64,000 nucleotides of DNA from Strongylocentrotus purpuratus (lineage: Eukaryota > Echinodermata > Echinoidea > Camarodonta > Strongylocentrotidae), in the NCBI RefSeq assembly GCF_000002235.5, contig NW_022145610.1:31118306-31182305 (forward strand), written 5' to 3'. Positions 14,695 to 29,600 of the stretch are shown in pieces. The translations under genes and the position numbers were made by a program. Numbering within the stretch: the stretch's first letter is position 1; every line of letters starts with the position of its first letter. Under the pieces are notes generated by a model, which searched no databases, had not been told where the DNA came from, and saw only the letters and a list, made by a program, of their open reading frames with translations.

Positions 14695-17600
14695 AAAGAG
14701 AGAGAGAGAGAATCTGGATTCTCAAAAAGAAAGCAGTTTCTCCCAATCTTTAAAAAAATAACAAAAAAACAACTCAGATTCAAGTGAACAACAAAAATAT
14801 GTGCTTTACGATTCTGCAATAGGACCAAATGTGTAGCCATGGTTATTTCACACAATTTCACCAAGCAAGATAATTTGAAAGGCGACAAAACTCTGGCAAG
14901 GACCAAGAACTGTTTCTCAAATAATAATAGCATTTGAGATCGAGAAGAAAGAAATATCTCTCCACCTGACTCCCTGATGAGTTATTGTTCATTTTGTCCT
15001 TGGAAGCTGACAGATTTTTGAAGAGTGAGAATATCCGCGTGATCATGAGTTTACTTGAAATACATTTGGCTACGATTGGCTTGATTTTACTTTTTAGTTG
15101 TGAGAAAAACAGAGGGGGAAGAAATGAGCTGGAATTCTTTTAACCCTGACATCATAGTATCTGTTGAGAGCCAGAAGGGCATTAAATATAAAGTTGAGTT
15201 CTGATAATGTGATTGCATCGTAAAAGAAACGTGGTGGAAGTGATTGGAAAAGGTTAATCATGGGGCAGAAAAGCATAAGTGTATACAGCAAGGTTTTGGG
15301 ATGAAAAAGATGATGAAGTTGCCCAGTCTTGCTAAAAAAAAAAAAAAATTGTCAACTTAACGTCAAAATGACAGGCGTCTTATACGGCGCTGCAGCCTTG
15401 CATACATGTACAATGTCTCCCTTCCCAATGCTGTATGTAGGTTTCTCATTTCAGTAATACAACAGCCATAATAGACAACATCAAATTAAAAAGAAACACT
15501 TGTAAATCGGGAGCCACCTTTTCTTTCACTACCATCTTTCTTTCATCTATCAAACAAAGATTAAATCTCAAAACTTTGGTATGAGGCTATCATCCAATTG
15601 CTCCTTCCAGTAGTTGCACTACCTTGATTGGTGTCAGAACACAGTGCTGCTCCATAAATCATTCAATTAAACTACCAAGGTCATGCCGAGATTAGAGTAC
15701 CAGTCTTCTGCAAAATGATACACTAATATTTGGCAGTCGAGGTTGGGGTATTGATTTTTCATATAATAATCTAACCTACATGTACCAGTGAAGTATACAT
15801 GTAGGCCAATTTCTAGTGCCATCTTTAATACATATACATGTACTGTATATGTAAGCTAGAGATTACTAATACTAGAGAGATAGAGAGGTGGCACCATCAC
15901 AGGAGGGGGGGATTTAAATTTGGAAACGTTCAAACCTTGTATGTACAAACTCAAGATTCTCTTATAACTTGTAGGGGGAGGAGTAAAACCTTTTTTTGCA
16001 TATTGGAAAATTCTCTTCAGGAGGAACACAATTTCCTTGACACCCCCCCCCCCCTCAATAAGATAGCACTCCCCTGAATGAGAACTACATGTACAATATA
16101 GGTAGGATTACTCATCAATAATGATGAAACTCAAAAAGTATGTGAGTATAGATATTTCACTTTTTAAAAATCTTTTCCACATAGTCCCTCTTGTGGGGAA
16201 AAACTACATCAAACAGCGCTTGCACTTAAAACCACAATAAGAATTACTACTTGCATCTTCAACTACTTCTATACATAGATTTGACAGAAAAACAGTTCAT
16301 CTCGTGACTTATTTTAAGCTTATCTCTATGGCAGCCATAAATCCAACAACAATTACTTAGAGAACCACTAAAACCACAACCATATATTGTTACTTGAAGC
16401 CTGTCTATACAATTATACATTGTATCTTACCACATCCCTTTCTTCTATTTTTAGTGAATTTGCGATAAAGTGCTTATTTCTTTAAGATCACTACATCCAA
16501 ACCTAAGTAGCAATTGCTGCATGCCACCTTCTTACATTTCATCCTAGCCTTATAAAGCCCCCCCCCCCCAAAAAAAAGAAGAAAGCCCCCACCAGAATGT
16601 GGCAAGGATGAAAGTATTGGCCTACTCTAAGGCCATTAAAAAATATAAACATGTTTAGCGCTCCTGCCTGCTTCCTTTTGGGGGGCTGCCTCCTTTTTAA
16701 TTTTTGTTTTTGTTTAAAAAAAAACAAAACACATGAGAAACACTGCTAAAATGGATCTATTTCTGATGTTAATAAAAAAAAAAAAATGTCGGCGGCCATC
16801 TTGAAAAATAGCCTGACTGTCAAGGAAAATGTATAAGAAAATTTATTTATAAGAAAAGAAAAATTCAGACCCCCCAAAAAACTTTCATGGCGAAAAAGGA
16901 ACAAAAATCTAGAGGGAGAATATGCTCAGGGGACATCAAAACCTAGACGCTGAAAGTCATCCATAAAAGTATTTTGGTCTTTGTTGGAATCTCCTGTCTG
17001 TCTCCAAGCCGTCAGAGGAAGTAGTCTGTAACTGTAAGTAACCACTAAATTGCTTGCCTTATTGTTCAGTATGTAGTCATAGACAATACCAGAAAAACAT
17101 TAATGTTACAACTAGTTATGATTCAGCTTGCAATTTCAAGGCAACCCCCCCCCCCCCCCCCCCAGGCCCCTATAATCTCAACTTTGGAGAAACAGGACTC
17201 TTGACAATTAAACTTTGTCATATCCGCAGTGATCATAATAATTTGGAGAATCTCATGTCATTTATTTCACAAGTTCATTGAGAAAACAATGTCATCACGG
17301 TATCGATAGTTCATATAAAATTAAGAAAAAAGTAGGCCTATGGCTCTGTACCTACCACGCCTACATACAGTGTACATGTACAGACACATTTTTAGGAACC
17401 ATTTCCTTTTAATTTGAGGGTTAAATGTGGTATAAATATTAAATTTATCAAAAAATTTGACTTCCCTTGAAAAAAATATGTTGTTGAAACCATTTTAATG
17501 ATGCCTTTGGGAAGGGGTCTTGTCAACAATGCTGATCTTGATTTTCAAACAAGCTGCAAGAATGTTGACCTCTGACCCTAATCAGTCTTCAGCTGCCAAT

Positions 17601-20600
17601 TTGGATGAGAGGTCAAGAGGTCAAATGCTATCATGGCCATAAAGAAAATATCAACATTAGAGCGACCCTGAAAAAATGAGTTATGGCTTGGAATTTTTTT
17701 TTACGACCAATTATGCTCTCATATCAAAATTCCAAAGGATGGAATGATAAGTGTAACATGAAGAGGGGTTGTTTTCATGGCTATGAGCATTCAAATAAAA
17801 TGTATTGGGGGAGCATTCACATTAATGTTTCAAATCATTAACAAATCATGGAAATCCTGTAATTTAGGGTACTCTCATTTACATGTAAGTCTTAGAAAAC
17901 TTTTCCAGGCATTCTATTCTTGTGACAGTCTTTCTCTTTATAGTCCAGTTAATTTTGAACTGTACATTGAGATCCGTTTGAAGAATGAAAAAAAAGAGAT
18001 TGTCAGTCATATTTGTACAGTACACCAATCTACCGTACGCAATCTTAAAATGTCTATCAAAATGAAAATGTTAGGAAATCAATGCGAATAGGGCAAATAA
18101 GGTCTCCAATACCAGCAGCAATTACAAAACTTCCCTTCTAAAAAGTTTGTGGCTGATCATGTTTCTCAAAGATAAAGGTGAGTTCTGGTTATCCCGGATA
18201 GCATTGTGAAAGAAAAGGTGTGGAATGGATCAGAAAAAGTTGATCATGTAGCATGTAAGTATTGGTGTGTACTGCAAAGTTCTGGAGTCATCAAATCATA
18301 ATAATTTGGGCCAATCTAGGTAAAGTAACAAGCACTGTACACAGAAAGATGAATATGGAACTACACAAATGGTGTCGGGGCTACTAACCTTGATTTCCTA
18401 ATCTTTCTATGCTCATTACTCAGCCAGTATCATAATTAATATTGTATAAATCCCCCTCGTAATAATAATAATATTAAAGTTTCAATTTATGCCCCTCCAC
18501 CTGGCGCTATGCCTGGCAATGTCTGCCAGCTCAGTAATCGGTGTGTTGACTCACCACTCGGAAACTAGAACAACACTCAAATTTGTCTGTCATCTTGGTT
18601 TGAAAGTAGTCTTTCTGATAGATCTCAATATGTAGTTTATAATACTAATTCCTCCAATTTTTCTTCTATTACACACGGCATTCCACAAGGTTTTATCCTA
18701 GGTCCTCTACTGTTTTTTTAATTTACATTAATGATCTTACACATTCAGCTGCACCTCACAGTTAAAGATAAACTTTAGTACTGGTAATGCGATTGCATTG
18801 TGAAAGAAAAGGTGTGGAATGGATCAGAAACAGTTGATCATGTAGCATGTAAGTATTGGTGTGCACTGCAAGGTTCTGGAGTCATCAAAATCATAATAAA
18901 TTTGACCGAGTCTTGGTAAAGTAACAAGCACTCACATAGAAAGCTATATATGGGACAACACACATGGTGTCGGGGCTAGTACTACCTTGATTTCCTTGTC
19001 TTTCTACATGTATGCTCATTACTCAGCCAGTATACATTTTCTTCCAAAATTGTTTGGCACATGTCATTTATTTGTAATCTTGAACATTCAGTGTAAGTTT
19101 CGTTTGATTCTGTGACAATTTTTAAATTTTTTTTTTTACCAGTACTGGAGTTTATCTTTAAATGAAAGGCCTTCCCGCATGGGTTTTTAACACGGACCTG
19201 GCTTGCTGCTGACAGAGTCGGGGCGAAAAAGAGGGGTACGGTTAATACACGAGGGCGGTTTATACACCGGTAATTACGGGTATGCATTAAATTTGGTTAC
19301 CAGTACATTACATTTTGTTTCGTTTTTTATGTCTGTCTTGTTTTTTTGACTCAATAATCTTTCAAAATTCAGTTAGGAATGTATCAAGTTTAAATTATCC
19401 TTGTGCGAAGCTACACCTAACAAGCATTGCTTCCAAGTAGGGTCGTTTTTTCATTTCCTGTAACTAAATAATTCTGGTTAAGAATGGTTAAGGATACAGG
19501 AATAGGATATGGCCCTCAACTAAAAAAAAAAAAAAAAATTTCAAAGATATTTCTACCGGTATGCTAAATTTCTGTTATATTATTATGTTTATTATTGTAA
19601 TTAACTTGTCATTGTTTACGAAAATGTATATTACATAGAAAATGACATAAATTTACTCTGCATAAAGCGACTACTTCTACTGCTATGAAAATGGCCTATT
19701 TGAGAGGATGATCGACAAAGTGTGGATGGGTCCAATAATGTCTCCAATACAAACAAAAGAGTAGACATAACATGATGGACCTGGTGTGTGCTCAGTTCTG
19801 AAGAGAGATGGAATGTACTTCATCATCTCAATATCTGAATGAAGATTTCTGTTTATCATCTTTCTTAGGTAAATATTTGATGCTGGGGGGGGGGGGGGGT
19901 CGGAGATCTGGGAGGGGACTTTCATTGTACATGTATGATCAGTTATTTAAAAAAGGGAACGTTGAGAACTGGTCATGTGATTATATTATTATGAAAGAAA
20001 CAACTGTCTAATAATAATAATAATAATAACAATATTTATAAAGCGCAACATATCCATCTCTAGAGATGCTCAAGGCGCATACAAATAATTTAAATTAATA
20101 TTTAACATACTTAAGATTAAAGAAATATTAAATGTTAACTTGCATTAGATCATACAACGTCATGGTGCCAAGGTACATACAATGTGGCACAGTGCGATTG
20201 TTTGTTTTGCATGCATTGTATAAAAAGAACATTGAAATTTAACAATATGCATTGAGCATCAGGTGAGTTTTAAGCCCAGTTTTGAAAGTAGAGAGAGTGT
20301 TGGCCGTCTGAATAGAGAAAGGTAACTTATTCCACAAAGAAGGAGCTGCTGATGCAAATGCTCTATCCCCCCAATTTCTTTTGGTACGTATTTCTTTAAG
20401 TCTAATATTATGTGATGAACGTAAACCAGAACGACCTGCAGAGTGGGGTGATAGAAGGGATGAAATATATTCTGGAGCTAGATCATTTAGTGCACGATAG
20501 GTTAAGAGTAGAATTTTATATATCACACGCTGTTGAACAGGGAGCCAGTCTAGAAGCTATCGAGAAATAAAATGTCAGACACAAGAAATTTTATGTAGAC

Positions 20601-23600
20601 CTATATATTATTATGAGGTTTGAGATAATCAAAGTGATCGTAAATGTACATTTAACTTTGTTAAAACACAAGAATGACAAATGCATGTTCATTATCTACA
20701 ATATAGACCCACATATAGGAATCCATGTCCTGTTCAAGCTGGTCCATCCACATAACATGGATGGACTGCTGCTGTTACAGCTCTATTATGGCTTATTGGA
20801 TCCATATGGCAAGCTATAGTGATAGGGGTGGATGGCCGGAGAAATTTATTGGTGTTGTCAGTTGGTGGAGCCGAAGTTCACGATGCCTAATCCCTGCACC
20901 CTGCCTGCATACAGGGACAATGTTCCTGCTGCATACATGTAGGTTCAGTGAATACATAGAAGCAAGAAGTTGATAGAAGTAGATGGAGATACATGTATAG
21001 TCCCTCTGATGCATGCATTCTCTGAGGCACTCATGTGATACACTACACATACAAATGTGAGATGCCCAGGCCAAGCCAAGTCTGAAATACAGTGGCATGG
21101 TCCATAGTTGGTAAATGTAGGATGAAATTGGATCATGGTTTTGCATTTTTATGCCACAGTGCACATTCAAAGGTATTTATTACACAGGCCTAATATATTT
21201 TCCCCTTTGCAGATGACTGTAACTGAATTATGAATGAACAGCCTGGTACATCTTTAAATTCTTGAAAAAAAAGTATGAATATGATAACAAAATAATCATT
21301 ATCAATTGCCATAACAACAACAATAACATATTGGTGGTTTTGTTTATTAAATAAACAGATCAGCAACAGTGTAGGCCTCAACTATTTTGTGAAATATCTC
21401 AAATTACAAAAAGTGAAACTTTCTTCTTTCTTTCAAGCAGGCTTGGTGCTTATCACATCATTACACTTCTCAGAATTAGTATACCGTACTTGGAATTTAA
21501 ATTGCATACATGCTCCAAGTCTTATCCAATGGGTCATAGATGTATCTGAGCTGTGGGCTGGCTGGGTGTGAATGACCAACCAGACATTGACTCATCATAA
21601 ACAAATTGTTGCTAAGGCAGATAGTGTATCTGCTGACCAATATTAGCAGTATTTTTACCTTTTTTTATCCGAATCATCTGACTTGGATTTTTGCATGATA
21701 TAAACTCATGTAGACAGTCAGCTAATGTAGTACACCTTTGGGAAACATCCATACTTCCTATTAAACCCTCCCTGATTACAAGAAGGCTAGACGGTCCTAT
21801 CCTGTTTGGATGAGACAACACCTTGGACTTGAAAGGCACATGGGAGAGACAGGGAGGGAGAGAGAGAGAGAATGAGAGAGGAAGAGAGAGAGAGAGAGAG
21901 AGATGAAAATAGATAGTGTGTATGTATTTTGAGAGATTTAGGAGAAAAAACAAGACACTGAGAAACAAAGATGCTTACTCACTGTGATTTAAAAAAAAAA
22001 GACAAAGAGAGAGAGAGAGGACAAGAAATACACAAGACAAAGAGGAGAGATGTAAAAAGAAAGTGCAGGAGTGAGAGAAAGAAACACTCTTGATGTATAA
22101 CAGTATGCAATTTTTTTTTTAAAGGAGAAAAACATAACAGAGAATAGTGATGGAACAACACAAGAAAAAGGCACTGAAAGAGAGAGGGGGGGGGGGGGGG
22201 GGGGGAAGAAGGAAAGAGAGAGAGAAAGAGAGAGAGAAAGAAAGAGACAGACAAGGACGGACAAGACCAACAGCAAACCGCGAGGGAAACAAAAAGGTAG
22301 CTACTAAAACAAGAAACATTGCAGGGGAATTATGATGCAGCAGCGAACCAGCTCACATTCAATGTCAACAGTTGTCACTTGACAAGATGAAAGCCAGATG
22401 GCTGGTGTAAGGATGCAGGAGACGGGCAGGCCAAACAGAGGCCACTTTGTCTGAGGTATGACAGTTACCCTGGATGATGATGGGGCTAGGTGAGGATGAG
22501 GAGATGAGGAGATGGAGGAAGGCACGTGAGAGAGATGGGGTGCGAGGTGGTGGGAGGGGATGGGGGGGGGGGAGGGTCATCAGGTACATGTATATGTTGA
22601 TGACGTAGAGGCCCCCTTGTCTGAGGTCTGACAGTTACCCTGGATGATGATGGGGCTAGGTGAGGGTGAGGGTGAGGATGAGGTGATGAGGAGATGGAGG
22701 AAGGCATGTGAGAGTGATGGGTGGGACTGGGGAGAGGGAGGGGGAGAGGGAGGGGGAGAGGGAGGGGGAGAGGGAGGGGGAGAGGGAGAGGGAGAGGGAG
22801 GGGGAGAGGGAGGGGGAGAGGGAGGGGAGAGGGAGGGGGAGAGGGAGGATGGGGGAGGGGGAGGATGGGTGGGGGATAGGGGAGGGTGGGAAAGGGGGGG
22901 GGGGGTCATCAGGTATATATGTTGATGGCTTCCATACATCATGCAATGAAAAACCTATCTTAAATCATATCATACAGTTTTCACACTCGTACTGTAGTAG
23001 AGTTCAAAGTGTACAAGCATCTAGGCCTTCATGACATGTACATTGTAGTTAATGTAGCTACATGTAGGTAGTGCCCTTTTGGCATTTCAACTGACAAAAT
23101 CTACATCACTTCAACGATACATGCATGTATGAATTCAAATGATCAGATAAATTATAACTACAGGATGACAGCTAATTTAGAAAGACATCTTTTCCAACAT
23201 CTTCAAAGATAATTGCCATAATTAGGATTGCAATATCCTTGATGTGCATCCACTGTGGAGAAGATTACGGTATGATAATTGCCTAAAGATCTATCTGGGT
23301 CCATATGTCATCAAAAATCTGTTAGAATGCAAATTGGATGAACAGGGTGAGGGAAGTAATTAGGCCTAGAAGTAATAGAAGAATAAGATATTTGCAAAAC
23401 GTAAGCTGAATAATCTCTTGGCTCATCAAATATTTGTTTGCAATGGGGGTAAAATTGTCACTGGTCTGCTTTAATATTAATATTGACAAAAGACCTGGGC
23501 CCTCTTTCATAAAACTTGATATCAGTAACAAGTAACAAGCTACTGTTATAAGCTACTGAAATCAAGGCATCTGATTGGCTGAGATCAAATTTGTCATAGA

Positions 23601-26600
23601 AGTTAAAGATAAACTTGAGTTCTGGTAAAAAAAGAAAATGAATTCTCACAGAATCTAACGAAACTTAATACACTGAATGTTCAACATTACAAATAAATGT
23701 CATGTGCCAAACAATTGTGGAAGAAAATGTGTACTGGATGAGTGATGAGCATAGAAAGATAAGGAAATCAGGGTAGTACTAGCCCCGACACCATTTGTAT
23801 TGTCCCATATACATCTTTCTGCGTAAAGTGATTGTTACTTTACCCAAACTGTGCCAAATTTATGATAATTTTGATGACTTCAGAACCTTGCAGTACACAC
23901 CAATACTTATGCTATATGATCAACATTTTCTGATCAATTCCACACCTTTTCTTTCACAATGCAATCGCATTACCAGAACTCACTTTTATCTTTAAGCATT
24001 TGTTATAGAAAACAAGTTTTATGAAAAGGGGGCCCCTGCTTCATACGCTGGTGCATGAATAAGAAAGTTCGAATGTAATGAAAGAGGATTTCCTCATTTA
24101 CTTTACATGTATTAATAGATGTCACATGTAATAGATATTACCTATAGGCTTATTATACACCTATCTGTATGTTGGCGTACATGTAGTTATCCACAAGTCT
24201 TCTCCAGTAGCAAGGGTGGTAATCAGGGAACTGACAAACACCAGAGTCAGTCTGTGTTTACATCGAACCCTCAACAAACAGTCACACACATATAAACTGT
24301 TGATCATGGCTTGTTATGACATGGTCATTTTCCATCATAAATGCCATGAGTCAGGTTTACACGATCTAAATTATGTTGGAACGAAAAGAGGATTGTAGCG
24401 ACAAAAGTTGCAGATTTTGCTCTTGCCTTTCACCTGCATGATAATATTCAGTGGATGATTTGTAGCAGTAGCAACAGCAACTTAAAATAACTAAAAACCA
24501 GCTGACAAAAACGATGAAAAAAAGCATCAAATTATTTGGATGAACACTGAAACTCTCATGCCAAGGAAAGAACAGGGAATTATGATTTGCGTCCCCCCCC
24601 CCCCCCCCCCAATATATGCCCATGCTGTACGAATTGTGTTTTTCTTGTCAGATTATGTAGACCAATGGTTCTAAAAATGTCATTTCTGGTCAGAGAATCG
24701 TTTGGATATTTACACTGTACATGTCCGTATTCTTACCCCCACCATTTAAAACACCTGGATCTACCATGAAAAGAACAGGGCTATCACTGTCCAAATAAAC
24801 ACATCCTTTGGTCTTCAGAGTAGCAGGAAATCAGAGCCAGCAAGACAAATATTATTATGGCTTTCTTCTTGATATCAGCATGGACATACTGTACTATAAC
24901 ACAAATCCATGGTATCACTATCAGTATCGTATCAGCAATAAAGAACAGGAACAGCACCAAAACTGCAATTAGCGGGATATTTGGTCGAGATAATATCCCA
25001 AGACATCTTGGTTTTGTTTCCCAAATAACGGGCTAATTTGCGCCTGTCCGAGCTAGTTTGTGATGAGCATATCAAGCTTCTGAAAATTATCCCAAATCAG
25101 AAAAAAAAAAATCAAAAAAAATAGTTATGTGAAGTTGATATGTTCAGATTCAGATTTGTATCAGGAAAACTACCCCCCCCCCCCCCCACAAAAAAGGTCC
25201 AATTGCTACAACTCATTATGTCCATGGGCCCCTGTTAAGTTTTATGTGTTTTAAGCAAGGCGACATGAACTGCTGACAATGGGTTTGATTACACCTGCTA
25301 CTAGATTAACATGTGTGTTTCAAGTCATTAAGAAAATCAATAGACCTATAAACAGGGGGATTACATCCTACCCGCTCATTAAATGGAATCATTACTACTC
25401 CTACAAGTCCCAATCAATAGTACTGTAACTTGTTAGTGATTACTCAGTTGGGTTCATGTAGACCTACTGCTCAATCAGTGGTTACGTCATTTTGCATTTA
25501 CAGTCGGCCTAATTATCTCGCATTGGGAAGATTTTTTAAAGAACATGCATGCAGGCCTCTACATTGCAAAGGGTTTAGTGAATCCATTTTTTAAAAGTTT
25601 CAAGCAAAACAATGAATTGAGAGATGGAAAGAAACAAATTTGAGATTAATGAATTAAAATTTTAAAAGGCATCTGAAATTCTTGTGTGTGTGTGTCTGTT
25701 TGTTTATGCTTTACTTGTTATTTTTTCGTTATATAATCAGATATATTTCATTACGTCATGTTACAAGGAATTCTTTATCTTAGAAAGCTACTCCAGTCTG
25801 GAAGCCAGTTTCTATTGAAATGAAAAATTTCAATGAAAGGAACTCAAGATTATTTTCAAACAGCCTCTTTTGGATAGAGAGAGAGAGAGAGACAGAGTAG
25901 GAGGGGAAAAAGAGAAATAGGAAAGGATTCATCAGATGACCAGATCATGCGTTAGGCCATTTCGAAAAATAGGAAATAGATCTATTTTAGCAGTGTTTTT
26001 CATGTTTTAAAAAATAAACAAATAAATTAAAAAAATAAGAGGCGGCCCCCAAAAAGGAAGCGGGTGGGGACCCTAAACATATATATTTTTTTAAGTGGCC
26101 TTAGAATGAGGAACAGATTGTTCAAGATGAAAATGTCTATTCTTGCAGACTGTGGAAAGAGAGAGGGAGAGAAAGAGGTGGAGATTGGAAATAATGAAAA
26201 AAAAGAGACCAGAAAGGAGGGAAATAATAATAAAACTGAGAAATCAAAAGGGATTCATTGGACCGTGGATCTTGTGGATTTATGCAGGGTTTGAATCAGG
26301 ATCAGGGTCAGTACCCAAAACCATTCTGCTCAAGTGATCAATAATAATCTTGACACTTACCAATCATTTCTGCTCTAAATGGGTCCCACAATACCCTCTA
26401 TTCTGAGCGAGCAAGCTGCTCAAAAAGATTGGCAAACCTCGATAACAACACATTGAAAGAAAATGAAATAAGCTGTGAATATTGGGTGGAGAGAGGTGGG
26501 GTAGAGATATTATTTGAAGAGCAAACATGTATTTCTGGAGTTCGGTTGCGAGGTACATGTATTAAAGCAAATTACTGGTAAGCACGTACTCGAAAGAAGA

Positions 26601-29600
26601 CAAATTAGATTTCGTAAGAATCTGTGGGTATTCTGAATGAAACTTGATTTTGGTTGCCTCTATTCATGATTTGATGAAAATTTGTAGTAAATTACAGGTA
26701 CATGTACTTATAAAACCTATAATATATGGGAAGGGGTGCACCAACAGTTCCATGTAATGTACATGGGTATGAAAAAAACCTTTCCAGTCACAGTCCAAGT
26801 CTAACATACATGTAGCTTGACTCTGCTCAAGGCTTTACTAATTGTGGTTAAGTGTCAAACTAGAGTCTGTGTCTGCAGACTACCAGACCCATACCATCTG
26901 ACTGACAAATCAGTGATTTGGATGCATCTGATTATTAATCATAAAAGCTCTCGTCATCAGAGTGATTTCTTCAGCAGTCACCACACATGTATTCTTAAAC
27001 AAAACCCTTACATTGCTTTGCTACATTGCCTTAAAGCCCCCTCTAAAGTATTTGGAGCAACAAATTCGCAAAGTTACGATACAATTTAAGTGAAATTTTG
27101 CCATTAATTTTTTTGGGCTCCCAACACTTTAGAGGGGCTTTTATAAAGGCAGTTTTTTTAAACAGACATTACTAATAATGAATGTACATTTAATTTTGAT
27201 TGCACCATCTTTTGGTGAAGGTGTACATAGAGTGATTTACGGTGCCTGTACCCGAGCACCATCATGTGCACGTCATGCGGTTTGTGATGCAGTGTGGGAC
27301 ATGGTTGTTGATACATCAGAACATTGTGAGCAAAGGATGGCAGCATACATGTACATAAATCTGGATTAGTATTACATTGTACTATCAGTAGAAAACCCTG
27401 AATTTAAAAGGGAAGTTTAAATGTTGTATCATACTCTGCAACACAACGAGAAATAATATTAGTTTGCTGTATCTCTGAAATACATTGTAGAGTCTGCAAT
27501 GATAGCCTAATCATTGGTGTGATAAACATGTAGCTTGCACCTTTAGGTCAGCAACCACTGTCACATACAAAAATTGAAACCCAATTTCAACCCTATTCAT
27601 TGACAAAATCCTAAATTGCTTCTCTTTCCCTACATAGCACATACAATTACAAAAGGAAGTGGTTATAATAACAGTAACTGTACTTTTGACTTGCTACCCC
27701 CCACAGTGTTTGACACTGTGTGCCAGCAATGGACCCATTCTCAATAGCCATGTTCGCACGGCATCGTCATGATTTAGAATTTCAAAATTAGCGAAACCTC
27801 CAAATTGTAAGCCTTGGTCACTACGATGAGCGTCTACACGGGACCAAAACATTTAGGTATTCAAAGTTAACTACAAGTCATGGGAAAGCATTCAATTTAA
27901 CTACAAATAGGCGTACCTTAATCGTTTACTTCAGGTCTGGAGCACTTGCCGCTTGTGGTTATCATGCTTACCTTAAGATCTGTCATGTTTTTTAACTTTG
28001 CTAATTTAAAGTTTCGTAACCACAAGTGCATACCCATGTTCCCTATTACAGTGTACTAACGTTTAAAAACCACGACCTACATGTAAACTTAAAGTTAAGA
28101 GACTGTCATGTGAACCTCACTAATATCATTTGACCTGCAATTTCCTTCTCTTTCAAGGTGAATATAGCCATTCAAGAACAATTGCGGTCTAATCTCAAAT
28201 AGTCTCTAATGGGCTGAGTACTTAACTAAAAGCTACAAGTAAATTTAAGGTAAAATGTCTATAAATTGAAGCAAAAATGATGATTTAAGTGTATGTACAT
28301 GTACCTAATATAAACTAATGAAATACATAGTAATCAAATTTTGAGAAAATATGTTATGACATAAAACTGTACATACGCAGTTCATACATGTACATGTACA
28401 CATGTACATTGTACAAACGTTTCCTGTACATTTTCTTAATTCAGGTACTCGAAGCTTTTAAAAAGACTTGGTTTGTATAGAATTATAGATTATCCACTTC
28501 CAAGAAAATGACTAAGGGACTATAAGCCATGGCATGGGTCAGTCTTTTAACTCGGAAACCTAAAATCTACATGCATGCTATCATAAAAATGAACTTTAAA
28601 GGTTAAAGGGGGATTTAATTAAGCTTTTAGGACATGAGACTCATTTATCATGTGGATTAATCAGAGCAAAGATTGCAAATACCTTTTAATATAAAGCAAG
28701 CATAAAGAGCATTTCAGACCAGTAGAGTCTTTCCATTTGTATTGATTTAAACAATTAAGTCTTCATGTATGTATGTACATGTACATGTACAGACACAAAA
28801 TGAAGAAAACAATTTGTCCAAGGGAAATCTTTTTCGATTTTTTTATAGAACATGTGATTCCCTTTTGCCATTTTTGTATCCTTTATTTCATTATGCTTCT
28901 TGATTTTCTTTTTTTATTCTTTTCACCAGAGAACTCTTTGAGATTTCAAGAGCTACGGTATTTATGGTTCCTATGTGTATGTTTTCCACTGTTAAGAAGC
29001 CTTGCATTATAATTGAGTAGATCTTTTTTATGTGTAATTCATCACACTACTCTACATTCAATCGCTGGTACATCATGAAGTTCATACACAAACTTCGACC
29101 ACAGTGGTGCTGGTCATAAAATGCATGCATTAGAAATTTAGCATCCATCCTTTCTATTCTTTCTCTTAATCCCCTCCTCCACACCTTTTCATGCTTGCAA
29201 TGAAGTTGGGTGAAGTGGCCCTTTCATTTATTCCTGGATCCAAGATTCCTGAAGAATACAAAAGGCTTGTGTCTACTTGATCAGTGGAGAGTGCTGGGTT
29301 GGCCATGGTTGTTACACAATGAAAATGCCAAGAAGACCTACTGCTCTTCTTTGAAAAGAGATTATAGGGGATTAATGATGCACATTGTCAACAATGCATG
29401 GCTTCTAAGTCCTGATTCCAACTAGCCACTGCATCATCAAAATGTATAGTCTACTGTATGTGCAGGCATACTGTATAAAGTTATTATGCAAAGTTGATTG
29501 GGTGAAATTTGTAAGCTGCTTCCTTAATCATACTTTTCAAAGAAGCCAAATAAAAGTGAAGTACATTATTGGTTACATTGTATGTACTTCTATCAAAATA

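Noticed and set aside
14444..14933. Long Ser/Leu-rich and Arg/Glu-rich ORFs
   Set aside because: Produced by the GA microsatellite read in different frames; low complexity only. The same applies to ORFs at 21979-22276, 22580-23034, 46779-47408 and 62996-63337.
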